Positions 23,650 through 34,360 of a stretch of 64,000 nucleotides of DNA are shown here, one piece after another. The position numbers and the translations under genes were made by a program. The notes beneath the pieces are model-generated. The model saw only the letters and a list, made by a program, of their open reading frames with translations. It did no database searches and was not told where the DNA came from. Every line of letters starts with the position of its first letter. Positions within the stretch are counted from its first letter, which is position 1. The stretch covers positions 1 to 64,000 of the forward strand of contig LLCB01000014.1 in NCBI GenBank assembly GCA_001414345.1, given 5' to 3'. The DNA is from Hymenoscyphus infarciens (taxonomy: Eukaryota; Ascomycota; Leotiomycetes; Helotiales; Helotiaceae).

Positions 23650-26455
23650 AATATTTAAGTTATCTATATTATTAATATAAAGGATAAAAGGAGTATTAGA
23701 TTATACTATATAAAACTCTACTTTTCTAATTAGTATATTAATTATTATCGATCTTAAAGATAGAGTATATCTCTTACTAAACTAGATATTAAATTAACCT
23801 TTTATACTCTTATTAATTAGAACGCTTTTAATAAGTCTAATATATATAAGATATTAGTTATATTCTATACTTAACTTTCGAGCTACTCTAGTCTTAATTA
23901 TTATACTAAAGAAGTTCTCTTTTATATATCTTTTAGCTATTATTATAAATACCTCCTTTATAAATTTATATATAATATTAAAAGTGTTATTCGAGTTTTA
24001 TAAGATATATTTATTAATAGCGTGTTTTTATACTAAACTTATTAAATTCGTAATAAGGTATTTAGTATTTAAATTATTAATAAATCTCATAAAAGTAATA
24101 TTATAATAGATAACTTCGTTATCTAAGCTAGTATCTAATAAGTAACTATCTTCTTTTAATAAAGCAATAGTATAAAGTGTCTCTAATATCTTCTTCTCTT
24201 AGATACTCTAAGTATATACTATGTTTATATTATATACCTTTCTAGTATATCTATCTCGCTTACTTTTAAAGTGTCTAGAATTCTTATTAGTCTATTTAGC
24301 AAAGTAATAGTCCTACTCTTCTTAACTATAATCCTAAGATAAATAGTCGTCCTTTCTATATATATAATATACTCTCTTCTTCTTATATCGATCTATATTA
24401 CCGAATTTATTTATACTATATTATCCGCTCTTATAGAAGTGCCTCTTAGTTATTATAGTTTCGTTTATAACTATCTCTAGATAGACTTTTATATAAGATT
24501 AGATTGAACTTCGTAGAAGAGTAATAGTATTAGAAATCGAAGGGTCTTAGAGTAAGATTAATATTATAATAGCATAATCTAGAACCTTTTTATATACTAA
24601 AATTAGCTTATTTAAAAACTAACTATTAATATAAAAATCTATAGAGAGGGAAAATCTTAGTAAATTAAGTCTTAATAACATATTCTTAAAAGACTATAAT
24701 ATTAATACTCTAAATACTTATATTATCTTCTATAAATTAATATTATTCTATTTAGATAATTAGCCTCTTTTATAAAGTTTATCTTCAAAGTATTATTATA
24801 TAAACATAGATAAAACTTTAAAAAATTAATTATTATTTTTATTAAAAAGTATAGTATAAAAGTAATTCAAAGCATTACCTTTTAATATAGTAGAGAAGGT
24901 AAGAGAGTAAATCGCTAGTAATACTCTACTTCTCTTATATATATCCTTAAATATTATAACTTTAATTATAAAGTTATCTTCTTTTCTACTATACTTTTAA
25001 TTGTTCTTATATACTTTTATAAGAGTATCTAATATATAAGAGTAGTCTTAACCTTTTAAACTTTAAGAAGTTAATTCTAGTTTAAAATATACTATATTTA
25101 TTTATACTAGTAGTCTTCTACTAGGATTATCCTATTATTAATTATATTCTAGATACTTAGAGGTATTATTAAAATCGTTGCTACTAGTATCTTTACTAAA
25201 TTAATAGAATATAAAGAAGGAGGTCTAGTCGTCTTTTAGTAGACCTAAAGGTTAGATTAGAGGTTATACTAGATTACTTAGGTCTTTTCTTTTAGTTAGT
25301 AGAATTAAAGTTATTAAAGATATTAGTTATTATTATTATTATTATATAGTAGATGCTTATAAAGCTTTATCTCTAGCTTTTATCTTAGATTAGGTGTTTT
25401 AAGTAATATTTTTAGCTAAAGGTTATTATTATAGAGATTATAGAGGTTATAGAGGTTATAGTTGTTATTATTATAGCTTTTATTATCTTTTAGTATATTC
25501 TAGTATATATTTATAATAAGAACTAAAGTCTTTAGTACTAGCTCCTCCTAATACTATATCTTTTAATTCTTTGTCTAATTACTTAGTTTAGTTAACCTTA
25601 GTAGCGGTGTTATATAATGTCTAAGATATAAGTATCTTATGTTTATCTATTTTAACTTATATATCTCTTCTACGAAGTATTCGTTGTAACTTAGTAGTAG
25701 TAGACTAGTAGATTTTAGTAAATTTATTTTAATCTTATCTTTTAAAGTCTACTTAAAATTCGTCTTAAAGAAGAAGGTCTTCGTTCTCTTCTTTAGTATA
25801 CTCCTCTTCTTATTTAGTAGTAAAAATCGTCTCTTCTTTCTATATTAACTTTAGCTTTAGTACTAGCTTTAGAGCTTGTTTTAGAGCCGAAGTTAAAGCT
25901 TCTAAAGTTATTAGAATCGGTGTCGGTGTATCCGTTATATTATAGATATTATTATTACTTAAATTAAATTTAGATATTATTAAAAGTTCGTTTATACTTT
26001 ACTTAGTAGATTATAGATAAAAGAGATATCGGGTTTCGAGTGAATAGGTGTCTTAGAGAGTATAAATTATCTTAGAGAGAGGTAGAAGGTCAGAGGTAGT
26101 AATTAGCGCTTCTTATCTTAAGAAGCGTTTATAGTTTATTAAATCGAAAGTATCGTTGAAAGTATTATCGAAAGTATTAGTACTAACGATTTTATATATA
26201 GTAGACGTTTAAGAGGTTTCTTAAAAAGAGATAAGAGGTTAGAAGAGTTATTAGAATAACGTTAGAAGGTCGGTATTAGTAATTAGTGCTTCTTATATTA
26301 AGAAGCGTTTACTATTTATCGAAAATTATAGTAGAAGGAGTTATAATTAGAGAAGTGGAGTCTACTAGTAATATCGAGTTTACTTTTATATAAGTATATC
26401 TATAGTAGAAATATACGAAGTAACTAAGTATCTAATCTATACGTCTACTAATTAG
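23650..26455 (-). pseudogene. Gag/5' part of the outer copia element
   Basis: This lies between the nested array and the 5' LTR of the minus-strand copia element, where gag is expected. Minus-strand translation near 24400-24450 gives HFYKSG*YSINKFG, which may be a decayed zinc knuckle, but this is weak. Two copies of a roughly 180-bp block with tagaaggtc-g and attag(c/t)gcttcttat lie near 26075 and 26255. No frame is open. Confidence 0.55.
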
Positions 26456-26626
26456 TATTAGTATAACTTATAGTTATAAAAGCGATATAAAAAGAGTTAT
26501 ATTATCGTTTATATATACCGAGTAAAGCTAGCTACGATGTCTACTTAAGTAGCTCTTAAGCGAGAAGCCTGTATATCTATATATACTAATCCGAATTACT
26601 ATTTACCTCTTAAATATATACCGACA
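26456..26626 (-). repeat. 5' LTR of the outer copia element
   Basis: 171 bp matching 14985-15155, followed directly by the target duplication aaaga. Confidence 0.88.
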
Positions 26627-26809
26627 AAAGATATTAAGATCTAATATTTATATATAAATGAGATTAAGGTTTAGATATTATATATTTAGCTTTTTAGCTC
26701 TTATTATTTAGTATTAGCTATAGTAGATAAGACTTAGTTATTATTATTATTAGACTTTAGTAGTTTCTAATCTCTTATATATATATTTAGTATAGAAGAG
26801 AGATAGTTT

Positions 26810-26913
26810 TTCCTTTTCTTCTATACTAGAGCCTAGTATTTATATATATTATTCTACTTCGAACGTACTTCTATATACCTCTTTAGTAGTAGTATATATT
26901 CCGTACTATTATA
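26810..26913 (+). repeat. Fragment of the same LTR family as the nested array, opposite orientation
   Basis: From ttttcttctatactagagcc to the terminal cgtactattata, this matches the reverse complement of the outer 100 bp of the array LTR (18279 side). The rest of the LTR is diverged or missing between 26632 and 26810. It shows another insertion of this family outside the copia element. Confidence 0.65.
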
Positions 26914-27762
26914 TCTAGATATAAAAATAAGAAAGAATATCTAAATTTATTAAATTATAATAGAATAGAAGAACTTCTTTTATAAGATATAATAGAAGCA
27001 AAAGAAATAAATAAAAGAAAGGTTAGATTAGCTAAAAAGAGAGACTAGAAATAGAAAAACTAATTAAACTAAGTAAAAAAGAAGTAAAATAACTATATAA
27101 AAATGACTACTTAAATTTATTTAATTTATTCTCTTTTATTCTTATTATTAGAGATAAATAAGAGAATAAAGCTATCTAAAGTTAAAAAGAAAAAGATTAA
27201 GTAAAGATTATATAAAATATAATAAAGTAGAATAGCTAAGAAAGTAAGAAAAGATATAAATAGAAGTAATAAAAAAGAAGAGAAGTATTAAAAAAGAAGA
27301 GAAGTAATAAAAAAGAAGAGAAGTATTAAAAAAGAGAGAAGTAGTAATCTAGCTAGAAAATCTTAAATATTATATAAAATAACTTAGTAAACTCGATACC
27401 TAGTATATAAAAACATTTAGTAAGTAAATACCTAGATTTATAAATTAAAATACTAAAGTAAAGAGTAGAAGTACTTTAAACTAGATAAGTATAGGATTCT
27501 GCCGAGCGATGTCGAGTCACGTAATCAGGTCTCAAAACATAAGCATCTGTGATATAGATAAGACTGTAAATTTGATAAACAATAAATACTACGATACTAG
27601 AATAAGCGAAAGGCCTCTTTGCTCGTGCTACGAGCTATAGTAATAAAACAATTTTTGGTTAGAATCGCAAAAAGAAGACTTTTACGTAAATGAAATGTCC
27701 GTCCGTTATCCCAACCCGTCTGCAGGCAATTATTGATATTTTCACCCTGTTTTCAAGTTTAC
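26914..27762. other. Right margin of the island and P450 3' flank
   Basis: AT-rich transposon debris to about 27480, including a tandem run at 27285-27345 of aaaaaagaagagaagtatt-type units. This could be a decayed lysine-rich transposase tail, but no domain is visible. From 27490 the sequence turns to normal composition. No gene before the P450 stop. Confidence 0.45.
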
Positions 27763-29385
27763 TTAGTGCTCCTCATAGTGTACACAGTGACACTCGACAC
27801 AATCGCATGTGGACTTGGTCCCGCACTCACATCCTCTCGGCCCCGGCTGCGGCTGCAGATCTCGGGGCGTGAAGATGAGGCGGCACGCATCCCGCCGGGA
27901 ACGGAAGCCGTTCGCCTCGAACGGCGCCATAGACAACGGCGTCGTCTCAGGCGCGACCGAGACGCGAAAGGCGCGGACAACTGCCGCCAGGATCATGCGC
28001 ATCTGGAAGGTGGCCATGTTGCCGCCAGGGCACCGACGGGCGCCCATCCCAAAGGGCGCAAGGCAGCGACGCCGCTCAGTTTGTACAGCAGGATCAGACT
28101 CGTCGTCGTCGTCGAGCCAGCGCGTTGGGTCGAACTCGTCGTAGTTGGGGAAGAGGTCGGGCCGCTGCCGGCTAAGCGAGAGCGACTGTGTGGTCACGAC
28201 AGTACCTGCAGGAAGGAAGTAGCCAAGGATGTCGAGGCCGCCTCGAGGCACGACGCGGCTCCCTGTCAAAGCTACGGGCGGGCGGTAGCGCAGGCCCTCG
28301 GTAACGCAGGCGTTGAGCAGCTTAAGGTTCTCGATACCGTTGAAACCTTCGACGGACTGAAGCTCCTTATACATCGCCTCGACCAGGTTCGGATCTCGGG
28401 CGAGATAATAGAAGATGAAGGCGAGTGCCGACGACGTGGTCTCGGTAGCGGCAAGGATCTGGCCAGCCATCTCGGCGCTGATTTCGGTCTTGCTCTCTCC
28501 GACCGGCCCGGCGAGCTTCATGTTCGCCATGAGCTGGTCGTATACGGGTACGGCCGCCTGCACGTCGTCGTCATTTCCCGCCCCCTTTCCGGCCTCGGCC
28601 TCGGCTCCGGCTTCGGCTTCGTTCACGAGAGCTCTCCCGAGATGCAACAAGGCGTCGCTAGAGCGAACGCGAAAGGCCGCATGGCGAAAGGGGCTTAGCT
28701 TCAACCATTCAAAGAGCCATTCAGGGAGGCAGAGGCGCCAGACAACGAGGAAGTTGTACTCGCCGACGATGTGAGGGAAGTCTCCCGGCTCCAGATTCGC
28801 ATGAGAGCCGGCCATGACCACCTGCGAGTTCAGAAGCGTCGCGACACGTAAGTGATAGACGATGTCTTCCGTACTCTTCCCCTGAGATTCACCCAGATTG
28901 ACGATCATTTGCGCGATGTTCTGCTCGAACGTGGGCTGCCAATACCGCATGGCCTTGGTCGTCGTCGCCATCATGACAGGGCGGCGGCGCGAACGAGCGA
29001 CCGGGTTCTGCGGGTACGTGACGGTCCAGTCGTGTCCGCCGATGCGCAGCGCCCGGATGGCCTTGGGTGCCGTGTCGAGGTCCTGTCGCACAAAGAGGCT
29101 CTGCACCGATTGCACGTCGTTGAGAAGAACCATGTTCGGCGCGATCCGAACGATCGGGCCGTATTTCGACAGCAGACCGTCCGCTTCAAAGGACAGCCGA
29201 CCGTGCCATCTCTGCCAGCGGATCCAAAGGGAACTCGCGGCTGGAAACAGGGGACCGGGAATCTTGGAGAGGGCGTGGAGCTTGCACCAGTACAACATCT
29301 GGCAGGCGTGGAACAGAGCAAATATGGCCAGCATCGCCAGTGCTGCGCTGGCCGGCGAGGCCGTTGCGACGGCAGTCTCGATCAT
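27763..29385 (-). CDS. Cytochrome P450 monooxygenase
   Basis: Intronless 540-aa reading frame from the ATG at 29385; the frame is open 74 codons further upstream, but that part is basic and lacks P450 character. A membrane anchor (ALAMLAIFALFHACQMLYW) is followed by KIPGPLFPAASSLWIRW (proline-rich hinge). Helix I reads GQILAATETTSSALAF, the ExxR motif is EGLR, the PERF-like segment is FDPTRWL, and the haem loop is FGMGARRCPGG (about residues 445-455, Cys ligand present). It is an ER-bound monooxygenase of secondary or xenobiotic metabolism; the substrate is unknown. The tail ends in an unusual cluster, CECGTKSTCDCVECHC. The gene is clearly GC-richer than its flanks and shows no RIP damage although it borders the island. 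Lack of introns and composition may suggest transfer or a different origin. Confidence 0.92.
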   Translation of the reverse strand: MIETAVATASPASAALAMLAIFALFHACQMLYWCKLHALSKIPGPLFPAASSLWIRWQRWHGRLSFEADGLLSKYGPIVRIAPNMVLLNDVQSVQSLFVRQDLDTAPKAIRALRIGGHDWTVTYPQNPVARSRRRPVMMATTTKAMRYWQPTFEQNIAQMIVNLGESQGKSTEDIVYHLRVATLLNSQVVMAGSHANLEPGDFPHIVGEYNFLVVWRLCLPEWLFEWLKLSPFRHAAFRVRSSDALLHLGRALVNEAEAGAEAEAGKGAGNDDDVQAAVPVYDQLMANMKLAGPVGESKTEISAEMAGQILAATETTSSALAFIFYYLARDPNLVEAMYKELQSVEGFNGIENLKLLNACVTEGLRYRPPVALTGSRVVPRGGLDILGYFLPAGTVVTTQSLSLSRQRPDLFPNYDEFDPTRWLDDDDESDPAVQTERRRCLAPFGMGARRCPGGNMATFQMRMILAAVVRAFRVSVAPETTPLSMAPFEANGFRSRRDACRLIFTPRDLQPQPGPRGCECGTKSTCDCVECHCVHYEEH

Positions 29386-31745
29386 ATTGAAGTGCTTCAG
29401 TTGCAGTAGAGCCGACGTTGGGCGGGCTCGGGCTCGTTTTGAGGAAATGTTAATATTACTCCAACGTGTAGATACAACGCGGGAGTCTTGGTTCCTCCCT
29501 CTAAATGGCCGCCGTCTATCTATTTTATATCCGAAAGCGCCTCTTTCAAATATTGCTTTTCGTTTCCGATTCCGAGTCGCTCTGACAAAACGCGCACATC
29601 GTAGCAAAATTCGACATTAGAGTTCTATACCGTTCGTTCATAGAAGGTTTTAGCCGGCAAGCTCGAGAAGAGTATTACGACAGTAGCTTGAAAATTAAAG
29701 TTTTCTACCGTTCGTCAGACAGTTTTAGCCGAGAAACATATTACTTATAGTACTGTAGCTTTAGAATTAAAGTTTTGTGCCGTTCGTACGGATTGTTTTA
29801 GCCCGGCTTAGCGGGAAAAGTATTGCAGAAGCTTGAGGATTAAAGTTTTACTTCGTCCCAGGTGAAATAAACGTTATTCTAATGGGGCAATGGCCACATT
29901 TACTTACTCCCGCCCCCTCTAAAGGAAATGTAAGCGCACGGCCGCTGTGCCATACACATTTTATTCAGGGGGGGGGGGGGGGGGGGGGGAAAGGGGGGGT
30001 GATAACGAGGTGACGCGCTTGGCCCGGCGGTCAACTGTTCTTCCCACCTGGTGACCTGGGACGAAGCAAGTAAGGATCTCTCTTCCTTGTTACGTGACTG
30101 CTTGACAGTGTAGATCCTTGCCATGCTAGCACCGGGTACATAAGACCTCCGATCAATGTAATTTTGCCACTCTGGCTTGATAGTTGATACAGTATGTTTG
30201 GAGTTCCCCCGGTAAGTATGTAGGAGAAAATTTTGATGCGAACCCCGCAACTTCGCCACTACATGAATCAGTCGTGGTACCGTCCCTGCTCTGTATGAAT
30301 TTCCTACCTACATACGGAGGTATATAGGACAGCAGACTAATTTTATACACGAATGCATTTCAACTGCTCAGGAACCACGCAGGGCAGGGCCCTCTCTCTA
30401 CCAGTGCAGCTTGCATGCCTCGTTCATGTATTACTTGTGAGGCTTGCGCAGGCCCTCCATGAATCTTCCCCTGGCCTAGCCGCGGTTTTACGACTCTACG
30501 AGAGATTGACCCTCCTGTAAGTCGTGAGCCAACTGCATCTGCGGAACAACTACCGCGTTTCCCTCCTAGGCTCACGAGAAGGTTGGGTGTAGATCCTTTT
30601 TTTCGCATTCTTTTCAGCGAAAGACTGAAGATCAATCTCGGAATAGCTATTGAGTCTTGAGTCAAGACTCTTGACGCATGCTTCGACCTGACCCTGGCGA
30701 GTCGTAGTTTGAATCGTGTCCTCTGACATTTGAAGAAGTGCGACTGGAGACTGAAGTACGTCGAAAAAGTATATGTAAGACCATGATGAGTCATTGTGAG
30801 CTGATGCGCAGGGATAGACAAACAATAGGGAGTATTCCTCACGTTGCTATGCTGGAGGGATCCAGTGTCCCATTTGACCCAAATGGCGTGACACTTCTGG
30901 AGTTCTAGAAAGGCGAACTGGAAGTTGCTCGACATTTTTTACACCATCATAGTCTCCGATATAATGTTTCCCAAGTCAAAAGGAGGGTGGAGAGAAAAGA
31001 GAAACCGGAAGTGGGGATTTATGAAGTCATAGCACAGGGCTGAGCACTTTGGAGTGGCTTCAACTCGACAAGAAGGAAAAAGAACAACAGTCTACAGGCT
31101 GTGTATAGCTTGCGTTTCACGGAGTTCTTCGGACAGGTCACGCACCCGGGCACTCTCAGCTATCGAGCAATTGACGTGACTTGTAGGCTGTTCTAGCACT
31201 ACTAGAGGTAATTGCTAGAATGCCTTCCTACAACCTATTTTGTATCTTGTCAAGCGACACAACACTCTCCGATTACCGATTTCACGATGGATATTCAGGG
31301 AAATCACGAATGCCGTCTCCGTTCTTCGGTTAAATTCAGTCAGAATAGGCTCCACATGGGAGTAATTCGAGTCCGGTACACGGGCTACATACACCAAAAA
31401 ACCGGCCTTGAATTTCTCCTACGTGGAGATGGGGAAGCGTACTGCACGTGTAACATCTGACAGCCTTGTTTCTCCACAACTGAGGAGAATTTGTTTGAGT
31501 CCATAGTGGCTATCTTGGTTCGGGAGGCTCGCTTAAAATTCCCGCCCCTCATCGAGCCCCTTTTTCGTCATAGAACGTTTTTCCTCGCCAATGACACCGT
31601 TTTTCAGATGAAACAAAGCTGCACTATACGTACACTATTGATTTCTCGAAAAGGAAACTCTGATCACCCGTCAATTGGGCATCAATCAAACTCCGTCAGA
31701 AGAACTGTACAAGGCGTAGTATGTATTGAGTGCCGCGGGAGGGAG
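29386..31745. other. P450 upstream region and gene-free DNA
   Basis: No supported gene. It holds the tandem repeats described at 29620-29850, a run of 22 G at 29968-29989 followed by aaa and 7 G, and an inverted pair of ttcgtcccaggt (29852 on plus, about 30052 on minus). Open frames on the minus strand between 30153 and 30935 have no recognisable domain, and the frames overlap; I do not call them. Confidence 0.45.
29620..29850. repeat. Three diverged tandem repeats of about 75 bp upstream of the P450
   Basis: Units begin at about 29620, 29699 and 29772. Each reads gtt-t(a/g)(t)(a/g)ccgttcgt, then gttttagcc, then a tail with gta-ttg/ctt...ga-attaaag. A truncated fourth unit ends in acttcgtcccaggtgaaata. 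Confidence 0.7.
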
Positions 31746-31956
31746 CCACCGAATAGTTGTAGCGAAATGAAATACAGGGGTCAAGATCCAATCGAAAATG
31801 TCCTTAAACCCACTGGCAAGGCCCCTAGGAGATATAAACAAGGCTCTCAGGAGCCACAAACAAGGGAATTCAAGCCAAAAGCCAGGGTTGTGTGGAATTT
31901 CCAGGGCCTTTGCAGGGCCTGGGTGGTCATTTATCTCGCTACAACTGTTCGGTTGG
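31746..31956. mobile_element. MITE-like element with terminal inverted repeats
   Basis: Left end ccaccgaatagttgtagcga and right end (reverse complement) ccaaccgaacagttgtagcg are inverted over roughly 28 bp with a few mismatches. The element is 211 bp, has no coding capacity, and has internal short palindromes around aggctctcaggagcc. No convincing target duplication is seen. It lies about 90 bp upstream of the JEN1-like pseudogene. Confidence 0.68.
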
Positions 31957-33175
31957 ATACGTGGTAAGAAAACTCTTCTATTTGGGACTGCTGCAAGTTC
32001 GCCGGCATTCAGTAATTCATCAAGACCAACATTGCAAAACAAGATGCACGCCAGAACTCGAGCTTATTTTGCAACGCGTGTCCCGTCTCTTCGGCCGCAA
32101 TTGAACCGTGCCACAAATCCTTTCGATCCTTCGGTCTTTAAGCCTTCAACAAAGGCTGTTCTTTCTTGCGAATCTTATCGCCACTATGAACTCATACTAA
32201 AGAGAGAGACTAACTTGAACACAGGTTGGGCTTTTCGCGTGGACATGGGAGTAGGCATCCTCTGGGGTTTTTTCTCACTTTCAGATTATTTTAGAAGGCT
32301 TCCTCCTTAGACCTACTTTTAAAATTTGCACTACTACTCCCGGGATCTTCCATGATACATTTGACTTTCAAGCCGTAAGTACTATCCCCCCCCTTTGACT
32401 GTCTGTAGACGCACAGACAAATTCACAGCCAAACTACCCTTGAACATGATAGACAGTTGAGGGGGAAATGTAACACACCCACTTGGATCTCACTACAACG
32501 TTCGGACAGCCTAATTCAAAAATCTCCGTGAGTTTCACCCTAGGACCAATGTTCCGGCCACTCGGTGTTGGGGTAGTGGCAGATAGGATTGGCAGGAAGT
32601 CGCCTTTCGTGGTCAACAACATTCTTGTAATGATATTCAAGCTTGCTACTAGATTTGGTCAAACGTATAAACAGTTCTTGGCAGTTTGATCACTTTTTGG
32701 AATAGCCATTGGGGGTCTTTATGGCAATGCTGCCGCTACAGCACTTAAAGATCGTCCAGAAAAACGCAAGAGGTCTTATGTCTGGCGTTTTTCAAAGCGG
32801 TTGTCCTTTTGGCAACTGCCTTCTGGGAGTGTTCCAATGACAAAATGCCATTTGATTGGAGGCCGCTTTTCAGGTGCGGTGCTGGTCCACCAGTGCTCCT
32901 CATCATTTTTCGAAATTGTCTTTCTGAGATGGACGCGTATAATGCACGCTATGCATTTCGCAACGAAAAAGGAACCCTCCAAGGAGTGGTTGTAGAGTCT
33001 AAGAAGATTGCAATTCAAAGTCACTAGAAACGGCTATTATACCGTGTGCCTCGCATGACCGGGTTTAACTATTCGGTAGATCTCAATTCGGCTATTTTCC
33101 ATGGGGTTGACACTTACTTTTTCTAGTCTTATGGCACTCAAGATAGCATCGTCCTGATTTTGGAAGAAAAGTGTA

Positions 33176-33346
33176 GACTGTTTTTGCAATTCACCCCGAA
33201 GAGGATAAGCGAGCACAGAGTTTACGCTAACCCAAACTCATTTGAAACCATCATTTTGGTGACAAAAGTTTATAACAACGGTAAAAAAGCTTAGCAACGT
33301 CAAACAGGGGTAGTATACTTTTATGGTGAATTGACCGAATAGTCTG
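33176..33346. mobile_element. 171-bp MITE inside the JEN1-like pseudogene (family A, uninterrupted copy)
   Basis: Inverted ends: gactgtttttgcaattcacc on the left; the right end reverse-complemented reads cagactattcggtcaattca. TA lies on both sides (33174-33175 and 33347-33348). Its internal sequence, including ttgaaaccatcattttggtg and aaacaggggtagtatacttt, matches the element at 46212-47055 in the opposite orientation. Confidence 0.75.
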
Positions 33347-33681
33347 TACAGGTACTCCTCAATAGAGATCACTCGAGTCTTTGTAGCCGCCAACATTGGT
33401 GCAGTACTTCGCGGAACGATTGTTGGATTCAGCAGTCAAATATTTGGTCGTCGCTTCTCCATTATTGTCATGTGTGTTATTGGCGGAGCACTCCTCTATC
33501 CCTACGTATCAATTTCGGGACCGGGAATATACGCCGTCTTCTTCTTCGAGTAGTTCGGCGTGTAGGGTGCTTGGGGGATTATACCAAACCATCTCGCCGA
33601 ACTTCCCCCAACTGCTTTTCGAACCTTCGTTGTTGGAACTTCATATCAGCTAGGGAATATGATTTCTGCGGCATCCAACTA

Positions 33682-34360
33682 GGTCTGCACAACGAATAAA
33701 AGCTACGAATATATTCACAATATTCACGATTTTCTACGAATAATATGCCCTTCGAATTATTCAAGAATAAGGAGAGTTTGTAGGGCAAATAGCAGTCGTT
33801 TATTCATGAATATTCTGTATTCTCCACCCTTCTGGTATGGTTTCCACTTATATATGAAAAATTATCCGCTTTAGTCGCTTTCGTTATCTCGATTAGGCTA
33901 CGCCGGGGCGTTTCTGGGCTAAAAAAGTGGATAAATAATGCGGCTATTCTAAAAAGAGCCTTTCAACTCCACTTAGTTTAAAGGTCACGTGTAGGAGGTC
34001 ATGGAAAATGGGGTATTATGTGATACTCCTTTTTCTGTAACAAAGGGGTATTACATAACACCCCATTTCCTATGAGATAAAGAGTAGAGACGATAGTAAT
34101 CTATTGATAACAATTAAAAGTAAGTGAATTTATAGTTTAGTTATGTTTATAAATACGTGTGAAAAGGGAGTAAATTTCAACTTATACGAACCCTACGTGC
34201 CAAGACCTAGGGGGGCTATATGAATAGAAACTATTCGTAATATATTCATTTAAGCTCTTGTCGCATGAATAATCGCTCGAATCCTATATTCTTATTTAAT
34301 ATTTATTTAATATTTATTATGAATAATTGATATTTTACTCATCTATTCGTTGTGCAGACC
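33682..34360. mobile_element. Tc1/mariner-type TIR element inside the JEN1-like pseudogene
   Basis: Perfect inverted ends of 17 bp, ggtctgcacaacgaata at 33682-33698 and its reverse complement at 34344-34360. They are flanked by TA on both sides (33680-33681 and 34361-34362), the Tc1/mariner target duplication. At 679 bp, with no transposase frame, it is non-autonomous. It splits the transporter between ISAASN and the segment before TIGEIYPLPG. Confidence 0.85.
33999..34075. repeat. Long hairpin inside the TIR element
   Basis: Two 34-nt arms (33999-34032 and 34042-34075) form an imperfect inverted repeat with a 9-nt loop; cores are atggggtattatgtgatac and its partner ggtattacataacacccca. It may be a small foldback element nested in the larger one. 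Confidence 0.75.

Larger units (their letters stand above)
14985..26626 (-). mobile_element. Ty1/copia retrotransposon, RIP-mutated and split by a later insertion
   Basis: Two 171-bp LTRs, 14985-15155 and 26456-26626, are flanked by the exact 5-bp duplication aaaga (14980-14984 and 26627-26631). LTR termini tattagtata...tataccgaca are inverted once RIP is allowed (ancestral TGTCGGTATA). The minus strand encodes broken copia domains: RNase H near 15350-15690 and reverse transcriptase near 16450-16800, so the 5' LTR is the right one. Without the nested array, the internal part is about 5.9 kb, a normal copia size. Stops in every frame show it is dead. The nested array (18279-23644) lies between its pol and gag ends. 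Confidence 0.88.

Noticed and set aside
27733..28698. Long plus-strand open frames across the P450
   Set aside because: They are antisense shadows of the GC-rich P450 coding strand.
9773..29385. MFS pump and P450 as two ends of one secondary-metabolite cluster split by transposons
   Set aside because: No backbone enzyme (PKS, NRPS, terpene synthase) or cluster regulator is visible, and 16 kb separate the genes; adjacency alone is too weak to claim a cluster.
30360..30935. 191-codon open frame on the minus strand
   Set aside because: No recognisable domain, odd composition and other open frames across the same bases; it lies in gene-free DNA and is not supported by splice or family evidence.
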